Below are positions 10,492-22,536 of a stretch of DNA of 64,000 bases, piece after piece; the stretch's first letter is position 1; each line of letters begins with the position of its first letter. The DNA comes from Bradysia coprophila. Its lineage: Eukaryota; Arthropoda; Insecta; Diptera; Sciaridae. The DNA lies in contig NW_023503941.1 in NCBI RefSeq assembly GCF_014529535.1, forward strand, positions 3,842,942 through 3,906,941. The letters are read 5' to 3'. Under the pieces are notes generated by a model. It saw nothing but the letters and a program-made list of their open reading frames with translations, was not told the DNA's origin and ran no database searches. The position numbers and the translations under genes were made by a program.

Positions 10492-11019
10492 TCATATTTT
10501 AATGGTACACCAATACTGCGCTATTGGTAATTATATTTATTTTTGGTGGCTTTATCCACGCGTTTAGTGGTATGGTTTGTAGCGCTGCATAAAAAAGTGG
10601 TCGAATCCGATATTTTGAATTTTTGTATGGAAATTCACATTCAAACGCTGATATCGCCGTTGTTTTTAAAGAAGAAGAGCCAGATTTTGCTAGGTCTCCA
10701 TTGTTTATGGAGTTTTATCGATTGGCAAACTCATTTGTGTAAAATAATTAGACGAAAATGTTTACTCAAGATTTCTCACAAATGAGTATGCCAATCCTTA
10801 AAACTACATAAAAGATGCAAACCTAGCAAAATCTGGTTCTTATTCTTCAAAAACATGGGAGATATCAACGTTTGAATGTGAATTTCCATACAAAAATTCA
10901 AAATATCGGATTCGACCACTTTTTTATGCAGCGCTACAAAGCATACCACTAAACGCGTGGATTATATTTCACCAAATTTACCAATAGCGCTGTGTTTGTA
11001 TACCATTGAAATATGAATC
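10489..11019. repeat. Long palindrome B (about 230-bp arms)
   Basis: GATTCATATTTTAATGGTA at the left mirrors the right end TACCATTGAAATATGAATC. The arms share CCACGCGTTTAGTGGTAT and TTTTGAATTTTTGTATGG. It abuts palindrome A with a few bases of overlap. Some mismatches lie near the centre. Confidence 0.75.
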
Positions 11020-11113
11020 GGTAACTTTGGAAGGTAATTCCACACATTTTTCAGTCAGTGGACCGAATGCTATTTTCAGTCATTTTGCAACCAAATTTTT
11101 CACGAACTGTGTA

Positions 11114-12287
11114 CTAGCCTGGAAAACGTGAAAGACGTGAAAACATGTCCTTCGGATAGTACATGGTACATACAAACACTGAAGGTAATACAAATTTTCA
11201 GCGAATCACAAAGTATACGGATCCAAAGTTTCGGATGAAGTAACGTGCAGCGTCAGATTTCGTACGGTATAGCACCAGCAATTTCTATAGAATTTATGGA
11301 AACCAGTGAAGCTTATACAAAAGACTATTGGAACTTAAGTTTCGGGTGAGTTCCAGTGCAGCACTTGCAATTTCCATAATTTTTTGCAGTGTTGGAATAC
11401 TTTATGCTGCCACATTCCATGCATTCTATAGAAATCGTTAGCGCTACATAAAATGACATGTGGCGTTGCACTAAAGTTCACACTAAACTTGGGCTCCGTA
11501 TTTTTCGTGATCTGCTGAAGGTTTAATGTCTTTTGGTTAAATGCGGCAGCAAGAACGTTGAGAATTTTTTATTAAAATTGTAAACGCTACACTGAATTGA
11601 GTCTGCGCTGCAAATTGTCCTCATCGGAATTTTGTTAAGCTATCAGACAAACGGGTAAACTTTGAATCGATTACATGTTATCATTGTAACGAGTCGAGAA
11701 CGACGTCAACGAAAACTGTACAACAAGGCGTGGCGACATTTCTACACGGCTAATATCAAAGTATATAAACAATGAAGGTATAATGCAAATGCCTGCCTAC
11801 TTTCAGGTGAATTTAGTTTCGTTATGTTGGTCACATATTGAATTCGTCTGTGTCAATTTGCAGCTAGTGGTGTGGTGAATTCGACTCCGTGAGAAAATCG
11901 GGAAAATCGGGTGTTTGCACTACCTTCAGTGTTGTTATAACTTTGGTTAAAATCGTCAGGAACGATGTTATCGTTCAAAAAACGTTTCGAAATGTCCAGC
12001 CAGTAAAGAATGCAGTCTTTTGTTCCCACACAAAAACCGAATCGATGAAATGATCATGTTCGAGAAGTTACCGAAAATTCTTTTTGCCGAACGTTTTCGA
12101 TGGCTAAGGACCCGGACGGGTTGATCAAAAAAGCTAAATTGTGCTATGGACGAAAGGACCGTAAGAACCATTTTAAACAAAAGATTTTCCGCAGCCACAT
12201 TTCGTACAAAGCCAGTCGTCGTTAAATTTATCTATTTTTGGGTCAACACGTAGTGACTGCAACATAGTATTACCTGCACGCTTCGTT
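11114..12287. other. Intergenic, no gene recognised
   Basis: This is unique-looking sequence. The 76-codon frame at 11968-12198 (minus) has no recognisable domain. It forms the 3' flank of the FASTK-family gene. Confidence 0.45.
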
Positions 12288-14352
12288 TTATTGAGAACTA
12301 AGAATTTTCACGGAAATTTGAGAGGAATTTATGGGATAGTCAGATACGTCCTGGCCATACCATGTCCGTATCAAATGCACGTTTTCACTTACCAAAACTG
12401 GCCGTAAGCCCAGCATTTTCGCCTGTTCAATTTTCTGTCTGTTGAAACCGTTCACCTTTTCAGTACCTCTGATGTAACTGGACCAACCACCGACAATAAC
12501 ATTGACTATCTCCACATCAGCAGCATCGGTGTCGAGGCCATCCACTAACATAGACCGATCGATAATCTTTCCCGTATAGAGTGGAGGCAGCTTGTGAGCA
12601 ATGTCGATGCCGGTGTTGGAGTTTCTGTCGTAGGCGATAATTATGTCTACAAAGAGACCAAACTTCGTTAACGGTCAATCTAACTGTGTTAGGGTGTTGA
12701 ACTTACCCGGTTTACTGAAATGCGGTAGGGAGTGTGCAAAGTAAGAATGAGTACACAGCTCGTCGGACGTTTCCTTCACTTCCAGCAATAGATTATCGGC
12801 AAAGCCAATCTTGAATTCTTTGTTACGGTCCGGCACATATTCAGTTAACATCTTTCCCATGTACTGCCGATTCTTCTCGGTCAATTGGTTGCCGGTGTAA
12901 GTTTCCTTCAGATTTATCTTCACGAATGAGTCCAAGCCGAAGAGTTCATTGTCGTATCTCGTTTGGTTTCCGTAGGCCGCACTCAGAAACGACGGGCTCA
13001 GTGCTACCGATATCATTTCTTCGTCGTGGTATCCCTTCAGCGACAAGTAGTGCAACGACAACGCAAAGCATTTCGGATACCGGACGATGTCATCGACCCG
13101 ATTCTTCAGCTCGGCTAAAAACTGTTGACACAACCGGTTGGCAATGTTGCTCTCCGATTCGAAATCAAAGAAACCCATCACGTAGCTGATGCGTTCCAAA
13201 TCTTTCATGCGAATCGCCTGTACGTCGTCGGCGAAACGGTGCAAAATTTGCTCGATGCAACTCTGATGGCATATGTGAAGATGCGTCCCTAAGAGAGCTA
13301 CGTGCAGACAGGTCAACGTTGATAGGCGAGCCAATTGGCCGTCGGCAGCGTTGAGCATTTCCAGTACTAGGGCGTGGTGGAAATTTTTTAACGAATAACG
13401 CAGAGCCTGGAATTAATGCCGTGACGCTAGCGGAACGTTCGCATCTTCAATTTTTGTAAAAATTTACCTTTAAAATGCAGGTGAACGCTAGGTCATCTAC
13501 CGTGTCGATCTCACGTATCGTTCGCTTGAAGATCTTCTCTACCAATTCCTGATCCTTAAATTTCGTCTGGGTTTTGAAAAAGCCCATACACAGCACCGCT
13601 ATCTCGTCCAAACTGAATGCGTCCAACGAATTGCCCAAATTGATTTCAATCTCGAACATGTCCAGTATTTCAACACGCCGAATACTCAGATAAAACATCA
13701 GCTGAACCAATTGATGGGGCGGCAGTCTGCGAAGTTTTCTGCCAATTTTCAAACATCCTCGAAAACTGAATTTATTGAATCGTCCCAGTTGCAGCATATG
13801 CCAGTGATCGCACACATACAAAATGGTATTGAAGTCCCATGCGTCGATTCGTTCCACGCAGGCATCGTCAAGTGCATTCCACAGCTCGACAAAATTTCTC
13901 GACTTGGGCGATTCCGTCAGCGGATAGCGATGCAGTATTTGCAGTGACTGAATCAATTGACTGTCGGTGAAATCAAAACAGCGGTCCGTGCACACATCGA
14001 CAAATTCGTCGAACTTCTCGTCCGATATCGTTGTGCCGTTTTGTTTGCAATAATTTTTGATTGTCTCGAGCCATTCAACCACACCAGTTGTGGTTAAGTC
14101 TCTCCAATTTTGATCGAAATCGATTGCCACAGATGCGACGTCATTCTTGTCGTTTTGTTCGCCTCGCAATACTCGGCATTGCGGATTGATTTCCAAGACG
14201 GCATGAGCGAATTTATTCTCACAGCCGACTGATGTTTTCGAGACTGTAACAACATCGGTCCGGAATAATTGACGACGGTTGATTATGCAATTAGCTACGG
14301 GCTGTCTGTACAGTTTGGCGGAAACATGGAAACACGCTCGTAAATGGAACAT
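12288..14352 (-). CDS. FASTK-family RAP-domain protein
   Basis: There are three exons: 14352-13468, 13406-12707 and 12646-12288, joined by introns of 61 and 60 bases with standard GT/AG ends (GTAAAT..CCAG and GTAAGT..GTAG). Phases fit (0, then 1), giving 647 residues. The start is the ATG at 14352, because the longer frame has only a GTG before an upstream stop. The N-terminus is Arg-rich and non-acidic, consistent with a mitochondrial presequence. The body is helical and leucine-rich, as in FASTK repeats. A RAP domain sits at about residues 572-628, with GFNRQKIEQAKMLGL resembling the FASTKD C-terminal motif. FASTK proteins bind mitochondrial RNA and act in transcript processing or stability. 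Which family member this is remains open. The gene is intact. Its 5' end lies about 260 bp from the HINE satellite array. Confidence 0.8.
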
Positions 14353-14609
14353 TGATTCACATTTACAACGAACTTTAACTACGAGTTGCACTTGCTCTGG
14401 CTAATTAACTTCCCTCATGCGGTCCAAACGATCAAAAACCTCCTCGCGCGTTGTAATGTTTTGACGTTTGTTTGTTGTTGTTTTTTGTTCGGTTGACATT
14501 TAACAAGATTGTGTGACACAAGTGACACATAAATGAACTCAGCACTGCTCCTAGTATTCTCGTAATAAGAGCGACCGCTTAAGATTGTTCGTATATGGCA
14601 ATTTCCATT
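14353..14609. promoter_or_regulatory. Short 5' flank of the FASTK gene
   Basis: Only about 260 bp separate the start codon from the HINE copy 3 boundary, so the promoter must lie here or inside the element. No TATA box was recognised. Confidence 0.35.
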
Positions 14610-17600
14610 CAAACGAGCCATCAGAACAGTCGGAGCGTTTGCTGCGACTGAGCCCCGTACAAACCCGTATATCTATTGCGTACGTGACCCTAGTGCGTCT
14701 GTCACCCTACTTTGACCGTAAGCCTATTGCGCCGGTTAAAGTAGTTAAAGTAAAATTATTATGTAAATAATGTGTACATCTTAGAAATTGCGCATAGCGC
14801 AATTACGAAGCCCCGTACGACGTTCCTTTCAAATAAAACAAAAATTTCAAATAGCCCTAAAATTTTAATTTATTGAGTATAAATACACATAGGGCCTAGT
14901 ATCGGCCTCAGTCCAAGGACCCAAATTTAATTTTTTTTTCAACAACATTCTATTCGGCATTCGATTACCTTCCAAATGAAACAAAAATTACGAAAAACGG
15001 ATGAAATTTACTCGAGTTGTATGTAAAATACACATAGTGCCCTAGTAGCGACCTTAGTCCAAGGACCCAAATTTAATTTTTTTTCAACAACATTCTATTC
15101 GGCCTTTGATTACCTTCCAAATGAAACAAAAATTACGAAAAACGGATGAAATTTGCTCGAGTTATATGTAAAATACGCATAGGGCCCTAGTAGCGGCCTT
15201 AGTCCGAGGACCCAATTTTTTTTTTTTTTTAACAACATTCTATTCGGCCTTTGATTACCTTCCAAATGACACAAAAATTACGAAAAACGAATGAAATTTA
15301 CTCGAGTTCTATGTAAAATACACATAGGGCCCTAGTAGCGGCCTTAGTCCGAGGACCCAATTTTTTTTTTTTTTTAACAACATTCTATTCGGCCTTTGAT
15401 TACCTTCCAAATGACACAAAAATTACGAAAAACGGATGAAATTTACTCGAGTTATATGTAAAATACGCATAGGGCCCTAGTAGCGGCCTTAGTCCGAGGA
15501 CCCAATTTTTTTTTTTTTTTAACAACATTCTATTCGGCCTTTGATTACCTTCCAAATGACACAAAAATTACGAAAAACGGATGAAATTTACTCGAGTTAT
15601 ATGTAAAATACACATAGGGCCCTAGTAGCGGCCTTAGTCCGAGGACCCAAATTTATTTGGATTACCTTCCAAATGAAACAAAAATTACGAAAAACGGATG
15701 AAATTTACTCGAGTTGTATGTAAAATACGCATAGGGCCCTAGTAGCGGCCTTAGTCCGAGGACCCAATTTTTTTTTTTTTTTAACAACATTCTATTCGGC
15801 CTTTGATTACCTTCCAAATGACACAAAAATTACGAAAAACGGATGAAATTTACTCGAGTTCAATGTAAAATACACATAGGGCCCTAGTAGTGGCCTTAGT
15901 CCAAGGACCCAAATTTATTTGGATTACCTTCCAAATGAAACAAAAATTACGAAAAACGGATGAAATTTACTCGAGTTGTATGTAAAATACGCATAGGGCC
16001 CTAGTAGCGGCCTTAGTCCGAGGACCCAATTTTTTTTTTTTTTAACAACATTCTATTCGGCCTTTGATTACCTTCCAAATGACACAAAAATTACGAAAAA
16101 CGAATGAAATTTACTCGAGTTCGATGTAAAATACACATAGGGCCCTAGTAGCGGCCTTAGTCCGAGGACCCAATTTTTTTTTTTTTTAACAACATTCTAT
16201 TCGGCCTTTGATTACCTTCCAAATGACACAAAAATTACGAAAAACGGATGAAATTTACTCGAGTTCAATGTAAAATACACATAGGGCCCTAGTAGCGGCC
16301 TTAGTCCGAGGACCCAAATTTATTTGGATTACCTTCCAAATGAAACAAAAATTACGAAAAACGGATGAAATTTACTCGAGTTCAATGTAAAATACACATA
16401 GGGCCCTAGTAGTGGCCTTAGTCCAAGGACCCAAATTTATTTGGATTACCTTCCAAATGAAACAAAAATTACGAAAAACGGATGAAATTTACTCGAGTTG
16501 TATGTAAAATACGCATAGGGCCCTAGTAGCGGCCTTAGTCCGAGGACCCAATTTTTTTTTTTTTAACAACATTCTATTCGGCCTTTGATTACCTTCCAAA
16601 TGACACAAAAATTACGAAAAACGAATGAAATTTACTCGAGTTCTATGTAAAATACACATAGGGCCCTAGTAGCGGCCTTAGTCCGAGGACCCAATTTTTT
16701 TTTTTTTAACAACATTCTATTCGGCCTTTGATTACCTTCCAAATGACACAAAAATTACGAAAAACGGATGAAATTTACTCGAGTTATATGTAAAATACGC
16801 ATAGGGCCCTAGTAGCGGCCTTAGTCCGAGGACCCAATTTTTTTTTTTTTTAACAACATTCTATTCGGCCTTTGATTACCTTCCAAATGACACAAAAATT
16901 ACGAAAAACGGATGAAATTTACTCGAGTTCAATGTAAAATACACATAGGGCCCTAGTAGCGGCCTTAGTCCGAGGACCCAAATTTATTTGGATTACCTTC
17001 CAAATGAAACAAAAATTACGAAAAACGGATGAAATTTACTCGAGTTCAATGTAAAATACACATAGGGCCCTAGTAGTGGCCTTAGTCCAAGGACCCAAAT
17101 TTATTTGGATTACCTTCCAAATGAAACAAAAATTACGAAAAACGGATGAAATTTACTCGAGTTGTATGTAAAATACGCATAGGGCCCTAGTAGCGGCCTT
17201 AGTCCGAGGACCCAATTTTTTTTTTTTTAACAACATTCTATTCGGCCTTTGATTACCTTCCAAATGACACAAAAATTACGAAAAACGAATGAAATTTACT
17301 CGAGTTCTATGTAAAATACACATAGGGCCCTAGTAGCGGCCTTAGTCCGAGGACCCAATTTTTTTTTTTTTAACAACATTCTATTCGGCCTTTGATTACC
17401 TTCCAAATGACACAAAAATTACGAAAAACGAATGAAATTTACTCGAGTTCAATGTAAAATACACATAGGGCCCTAGTAGCGGCCTTAGTCCAAGGACCCA
17501 AATTTATTTGGATTACCTTCCAAATGAAACAAAAATTACGAAAAACGGATGAAATTTACTCGAGTTGTATGTAAAATACGCATAGGGCCCTAGTAGCGGC

Positions 17601-18441
17601 CTTAGTCCGAGGACCCAATTTTTTTTTTTTTTAACAACATTCTATTCGGCCTTTGATTACCTTCCAAATGACACAAAAATTACGAAAAACGAATGAAATT
17701 TACTCGAGTTCAATGTAAAATACACATAGGGCCCTAGTAGTGGCCTTAGTCCAAGGACCCAAATTTATTTGGATTACCTTCCAAATGAAACAAAAATTAC
17801 GAAAAACGGATGAAATATACTCAAGTTATATGTAAAATACACATAGGGCCCTAGTAGCGGCCTTAGTCCAAGGACCCAAATTTAATTTTTTTTTAACAAC
17901 ATTCTATTCGGCCTTTGATTACCTTCCAAATGACACAAAAATTACGAAAAACGAATGAAATTTACTCGAGTTCTATGTAAAATACACATAGGGCCCTAGT
18001 AGCTTTTCACTTCTAAGGCCCTAACTCACGGTCCACTCACCCGATTTAAAAAAACTTTTTTTTCCTGGATTGGTATTGACAATACATATCATTTGCCGTG
18101 TCATACATTACATTTCCATCGTTTATTTTGCCATAAATATCACCAAAAGACCTGAAATCACTTAGGTGGCCCTAACTCACGAAGGGCCGACTCGAATATG
18201 CCCATCTCCGAACTTAGCCTCACTATTTCGACTATCTTTCAGGGAAAAATTTTTGAAATCGGATTCGATTTACTCAAGATATCGACGTGACGGACAGACG
18301 GACAGACGGCCCAAATTTTTATTGCGCATTCGTCATCTATGAACATAGGCAAACACTTTGCCCTTACCGTCTGCTTCGAATTCCATCAATTACACACGGC
18401 ATCGTAATCCTATAAGCCCCTTCGTACTTCGTACGGGGCTA
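14610..18441 (-). mobile_element. HINE/DINE-1-like copy 3 with satellite expansion
   Basis: Read on the minus strand it begins AGCCCCGTACGAAGTACGAA (18441 downward) and carries a degenerate (GTCY)n run at about 18290-18310. The core array follows, then the inverted motif CGTACGGGGCTTCG, the stem-loop GCGCTATGCGC (about 14790-14800) and the 3' tail shared with copy 1 (14615-14660). The same parts in the same order as copy 1 show it is one element, 3.8 kb instead of 1.1 kb because of core amplification. Confidence 0.75.
14830..18005 (-). repeat. HINE-core satellite array, about 24 units
   Basis: Tandem units each contain TTACTCGAGTT, CATAGGGCCCTAGTAG and GGCCTTAGTCC. There are two unit types: long (about 145 bp, with a T-tract and AACAACATTCTATTCGGCC) and short (about 116 bp, with AATTTATTTGGATTACC). 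The long/short order repeats: the block starting near 16321 recurs near 16985, a higher-order period of about 664 bp. Outer units are more diverged, interior units nearly identical, which suggests recent amplification by unequal exchange. Confidence 0.85.
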
Positions 18442-18937
18442 AAAAGCGAAAATAGGTGTTTTAACTTACAGAACGAAAACAGAACAAAATTTTATTCGAC
18501 CTCTCGTGGACATGATATGTTTTTAGTGATTTTTGTAGAGGGCGGCACCACGAGTAAGAATAACATAGAGGGATTCTTTTGAAAATCCACCTATCAAAAT
18601 CGGACCCATTTCGTCGGGGATGGATATATATACATGCTTTGAAAGGTGTTTGCCAGCAGACCTCAAAACAGGTCTCACACAGTCTCGAGCCACACCTGGT
18701 TGCTGGTGGAAGGTCTCCGAAGTTGGGAAAATAGTGTTTTTTTATGCAAAAATTTGCAAGAAAAATTTTCACAATCTGTGTGAACTTTAGACAGGTCTGG
18801 GCTGGTACTGATGACGCTTAATGTGAACCTAACATGCTAGTCGTAACATACATTGTCTAAGCTTTCCGTTGATACCTCATTTGCAGTGCTGGTGATTGTG
18901 AACACTATGCTAAAACAATGCATTTTTTAACTACATA
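18442..18937. other. Repeat-derived spacer
   Basis: It contains AGAGGGATTCTTTTGAAAA followed by a TCGGACCCATTT-like block, which resembles the outer arm of the foldback at 49848-50967. It is likely a diverged relic of that family. No gene was recognised. Confidence 0.4.
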
Positions 18938-19661
18938 AAAGGTGAACTCGCACACGATTTTTCGATACCAAAATTTTGTAAAATGATTCATTAAGTAGGG
19001 TTTCCATTTTTCAATTTTGAAAAAGAGGACAAAAAGAGGACGCCTTCACATTCAAAAAAGAGGACAAAAAGTGAACTTCTGACGCGGAATTACAGCGACT
19101 GTACATGCACTTTGTGCAACTATTGTGTAATTTACACCACAGTTCATGCTGAAAACAAAAAAAATCAAAAATGCTCTCTGCAATATGCACTGAAATCTTC
19201 CTGATATTCTTTTGGATTCCTTCTCACTGAGAACTTCTCAGTGATAGCATCCACTTCATATTACCTGAATACAGACTTCGTTTTACCTTATCCTTGCGTG
19301 ATCTTTGGTATCTCACACAATGCTACACTGTTCTTGTAAAATTACTAACTTTTAATTTAATGTATGAAAGAATAAGGTGGTAAAGAATGCGAGCGGAGCG
19401 AGTTATTTTTTTTTTTTTTGTGATGAAGAGTTCGTTGTATTACCTTTCAGAGATTATCTGACAAAGAAGATTATTAGACAAAGATGACGTCTTCTTCAAA
19501 AAAGAGATGTTCTTAGAATCTTTGTAAAAAAGAAGAACGAGACGAAAAAAAGAGGAAATGTCCTCTAAAACGAGGACTAATGGGAACCCTACATTAAGTC
19601 GATGACAGTGCTAAAAATCATTTGCAGCAATAAACTTGCGTGTGTGAGTTCACCTTTTGCG
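18938..19661. mobile_element. Inverted-repeat element, host of a hAT-like MITE
   Basis: Ends AAAGGTGAACTCGCACACG (about 18939-18957) and CGTGTGTGAGTTCACCTTTT (about 19642-19661) are inverted repeats. Most of its interior is the inserted element at 18997-19591. Confidence 0.6.
18997..19591. mobile_element. hAT-like non-autonomous element
   Basis: It has termini AGGGTTTCCATT and AATGGGAACCCTA, flanked by the 8-bp direct repeat CATTAAGT (18989-18996 and 19592-19599). An 8-bp duplication is typical of hAT elements. AGAGGACAAAAAGAGGAC-like motifs lie at both ends. No ORF of note. Confidence 0.7.
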
Positions 19662-19739
19662 TGTGTCAGTATTTAATTTGAGGATATTGGTAAATTTCAA
19701 CATTTTTAAAAGTAAAATGACGTCCTAACATAGCAGAAC

Positions 19740-20507
19740 AAGAATAGACCGGCTAAAGCCTGGTGAGGTCTTTTTTCTTTTTCTGGAGGCAAGGCGGAAG
19801 AATAGCTTTCATCAGTCGACATCTAGCTGTTGAAGAGTAAATATCTCTACCAACGTTTTACCAATTTGGTATTCAACTACCAGTTTTATAGTCAACTACC
19901 AAAAATTCAAGCTTTAAATAGGCAAGCATGTAGAATAATTTCGTCAGTCGGTGCGTAGTTCTCGAATAGTAAACATCTCTTCCCCAAAAATTACGTTTGG
20001 TAGTCAATTATAGCCTTGGTAGTCCAACTACCAAATTTTCGAATTGCAATGTTAACTGTGAGCTATCGGTGATCAGATAACAAATAATTATTATTTGCCT
20101 GGTGTTGATATGCTCATGGTGGCTTTGCAATTTTGAATTTCAATCCACCTCGCAACTACCAACTACCAAAGCTACCGACTACCAAATTTCCGATTTATAA
20201 ATAGGCGAGCATGTAGAATAATTTCGTCAGTCGGTGCGTAGTTCTCGAATAGTAAACATCTCTTCCCCAAAAATTACGTTTGGTAGTCAATTATAGCCTT
20301 GGTAGTCCAACTACCAACTATCAAATTTTCGAACTGCAATGCTAACTGTGAGCTATCGGTGATCAGATAACAAATAATTATTATTTGCCTGGTGTTGATA
20401 TGCTCATGGTGGCTTTGCAATTTTGAATGTCAATCCAGCTCGAAACTACCAACTACCAAAAATACCAACTACCGACTGAAAGCTACCAAAAGTACCAAAT
20501 TTGTGGA

Positions 20508-20553
<46 letters not shown>

Positions 20554-20625
20554 GGACGGACAGACAGACAGACAGACAAACCGGCCATAATAGGGTATTT
20601 TTTCTAGAAGAAAAAAGACCTAAAA
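19740..20625 (-). mobile_element. HINE-like element, third family
   Basis: Subterminal inverted repeats AGGTCTTTTTTCTTT (about 19767-19781) and GAAGAAAAAAGACCT (about 20607-20621) bracket two tandem copies of a 283-bp unit (from about 19931 and 20214), with CTACCAA repeats and a (GACA)n microsatellite. The order of parts is that of a HINE on the minus strand, but the sequence is unrelated to the CCCCGTACGAAG family. Confidence 0.55.
20511..20578. repeat. (GACA)n microsatellite with GACG variants
   Basis: About 17 tetranucleotide units; read on the minus strand this is the (GTCY)n block of the surrounding element. Confidence 0.95.
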
Positions 20626-21867
20626 AAAAGATTTTGATGTAAGTTGAGGAACATTTATAAAAAGGCTTGTCCGCCATTTTTGAAAATGGAGGAATTCATT
20701 TTCTGAAGCTGAAGTGCTGTTCGTTTTTTATTTTTAATTAAATAATTATTTTTTATTAAAGTATTTTTATGTTTACATGTATGGTCCATCTAAATGGTAA
20801 TAAGTCAGATACGCGGCCTTCAAATGTTGACACTTCGTAGTAATGCGATAAAATAAAAATACCTACTGCTGACGGATTCAGAGCTCCACAGAAACTGCCT
20901 CAAAAGAGCTGCCTCAAAAACAGGTTTTGATGACTGAATGAACTTTTCCGTTGCATTGGACTCTCAGCTATCAGAAAAGTCATAATTCATGTGAAATAAT
21001 TTGATATACGCAGATAAAACCAGTTTGATCTTAGTCAGAGTCCCTTGGCAAATTGTGTAGTCCTTGAACAATTTCACTAAAAACTTTCCGGGATCTTATG
21101 TTTTTACTGTATTTTTTAGATTATAAATTCCTCGCGTTTACGCAAAGTAAATTAACCAGGAAACAGCCACGAGGTAGGCCTTAAGGCACGCAAAATGTGA
21201 TCTCAAAGTGAGACTTCAGTATCAGGCTTTTTCGTGATCTAAATTTCTCAGCCTCAATATCTCAGAAGCGGAAAAATGTTCGGTCTCGAAAGGGATGGAC
21301 TTTCAAAACTGAAACATAAGCGTTTTTTATAGACAACTGTCCATTGATTCACGCCATAAGTTCCATTCCAAAACAAAACGCATATCCTGGACATTTTAAC
21401 ATACAGTTTTTGACATTTGTTACATGAAGTCAGCGGTATTTTGTCCAACTGTCAATTGAAGCTATTTAAATTTTCGGCGCACTTACGGCGTGAATTATGT
21501 ATCTCGTCTTGGATATAAAAGAAAACCTGGAGCTCGAGTATACACTAAATTTCAATGTTCATTGGAATCCAAAAAAAAAAAATATTTTATTTTCAAATAT
21601 CTAGAAACCAAACAGAAGACGCATTTGCCTGTGCTAAATATGTGGATTTTCACTGTAACAATTAGAAAACGTGGGTCAAAATTGTAGAGCATAAGGGTGA
21701 TAATTTGAGAGGTTTAAGATTCGCCTAGCACACTATCTTAGCCAGCATGGCAGTCCATTGGTATCTAAATTCTATTACCTCGCTTTTTTAAAGGACAGTG
21801 CCCACCCGACAGAGGCGAAATTATTAAGACGTACAGCGTGAATTGCTCGACAAATCAACACTCTCTT
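20626..21867. repeat. 3' flank of IR3, duplicated near IR4
   Basis: The part from about 21520 to 21860 is homologous to about 34660-34965 near IR4. Shared blocks include CCTGGAGCTCGAG, TTTTCAAA-ATCTAGAAA, ACGCATTTGC, GAGAGGTTTA and GAGGCGAAATTATTAAGA. So a unit of IR gene plus 3' flank was duplicated together. No other gene was recognised between 20626 and 21520. Confidence 0.6.
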
Positions 21868-22020
21868 TCACATATTAGGTTTCCATGACTTGATTTTCTT
21901 CGAAATTAATTCACAAATGAAAACGAATCCACTTGCAATCCAACCGCACCAAACAACTGCGGGCACACTAAACTCACCAACGCTCAATCCACTGTTGCTT
22001 TGACGCTTGCGATTCCGTTG
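21868..22020 (-). pseudogene. IR3, C-terminal fragment
   Basis: Fifty codons plus TGA encode the end of the third receptor, including its TM3 segment (VPAVVWCGW, about 20 residues in). They continue, in frame and without loss, the codon at which the upstream fragment stops, once the retroelement and one copy of the 4-bp target duplication are left out. No other lesion is visible, so the break is due to the insertion alone. Confidence 0.85.
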
Positions 22021-22024
22021 CCAC
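22021..22024. repeat. Target-site duplication CCAC, left
   Basis: CCAC precedes the 5' LTR and is repeated right after the 3' LTR (30919-30922). IR1 and IR2 lack the insertion at the homologous codon. Confidence 0.9.
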
Positions 22025-22458
22025 TGTTATGAACATTCCTCCTCATGACTCAAAATCGAATTCTTATTATTTATATTTCATCATCTTATGACTTCATCCC
22101 TATGATTTCATATATTCATTCATATATTAATTTTTGCAACAAAGTCAAATCGATAAACAATCGATCAATCCTTCGAATATTATATGAATTCACATACACG
22201 CAACAAAGTAAAGTCAGTATAACAATACAATGTATTGCTTTATATTCCGTTTTGCCTATGATGATCTCAACTGTTTCGATCATCATATCTTAATTGCTTC
22301 CTCTTGATAAAACAGTGTTTGGTCACGTACAAAAACGCGTTACCGAACTTTCTTTATGATTGACAAAATAGAATAAGTTCAGTTGTATTAAGACCTCAGA
22401 GAAGAGAACAAATAAAAGAAACAAACCACTAAATAACACTATCTTTCCATATTTAACA
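22025..22458 (+). repeat. 5' LTR
   Basis: A 434-bp LTR starting TGTTATGAAC and ending ATATTTAACA. It has an AATAAA hexamer at 22411-22416. It is identical to the 3' LTR. Confidence 0.95.
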
Positions 22459-22459
22459 T

Positions 22460-22472
22460 TGGTGTCAGAACT
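22460..22472 (+). other. Putative primer-binding site
   Basis: TGGTGTCAGAACT begins one base after the 5' LTR, where the minus-strand primer tRNA should pair. The TGG start fits a CCA tRNA end. I cannot name the tRNA. Confidence 0.6.
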
Positions 22473-22536
22473 AAAGGGATTTTAAATCCTTGGATAAATA
22501 CAAAAGAAAAATTTTGTGAGCAAACAAAAGACATAA

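Larger units (their letters stand above)
9258..11113. mobile_element. Composite element with 90-bp inverted ends
   Basis: Bases 9258-9345 are the diverged reverse complement of 11029-11113; shared cores include ACACAGTTCG, GGTTGCAAAAT and CTGAAAAATGTGTG. Inside lie a GTCC-microsatellite element (about 9505-9900) and two back-to-back palindromes. No transposase frame is seen. It is best read as a non-autonomous foldback element that has collected further insertions. Confidence 0.65.

Noticed and set aside
13407..13467. Frameshift in the FASTK gene
   Set aside because: Proper GT/AG signals with matching phases show a 61-base intron; the same holds for 12647-12706.
14830..18005. CRISPR-like array
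   Set aside because: The repeats are about 116-145 bp, directly adjoining and without unique spacers, in a eukaryotic context and inside a HINE element. It is a satellite.
20392..20677. Overlapping TDRQTDRQ / CLSVCLSV frames
   Set aside because: These are six-frame shadows of the (GACA)n microsatellite.
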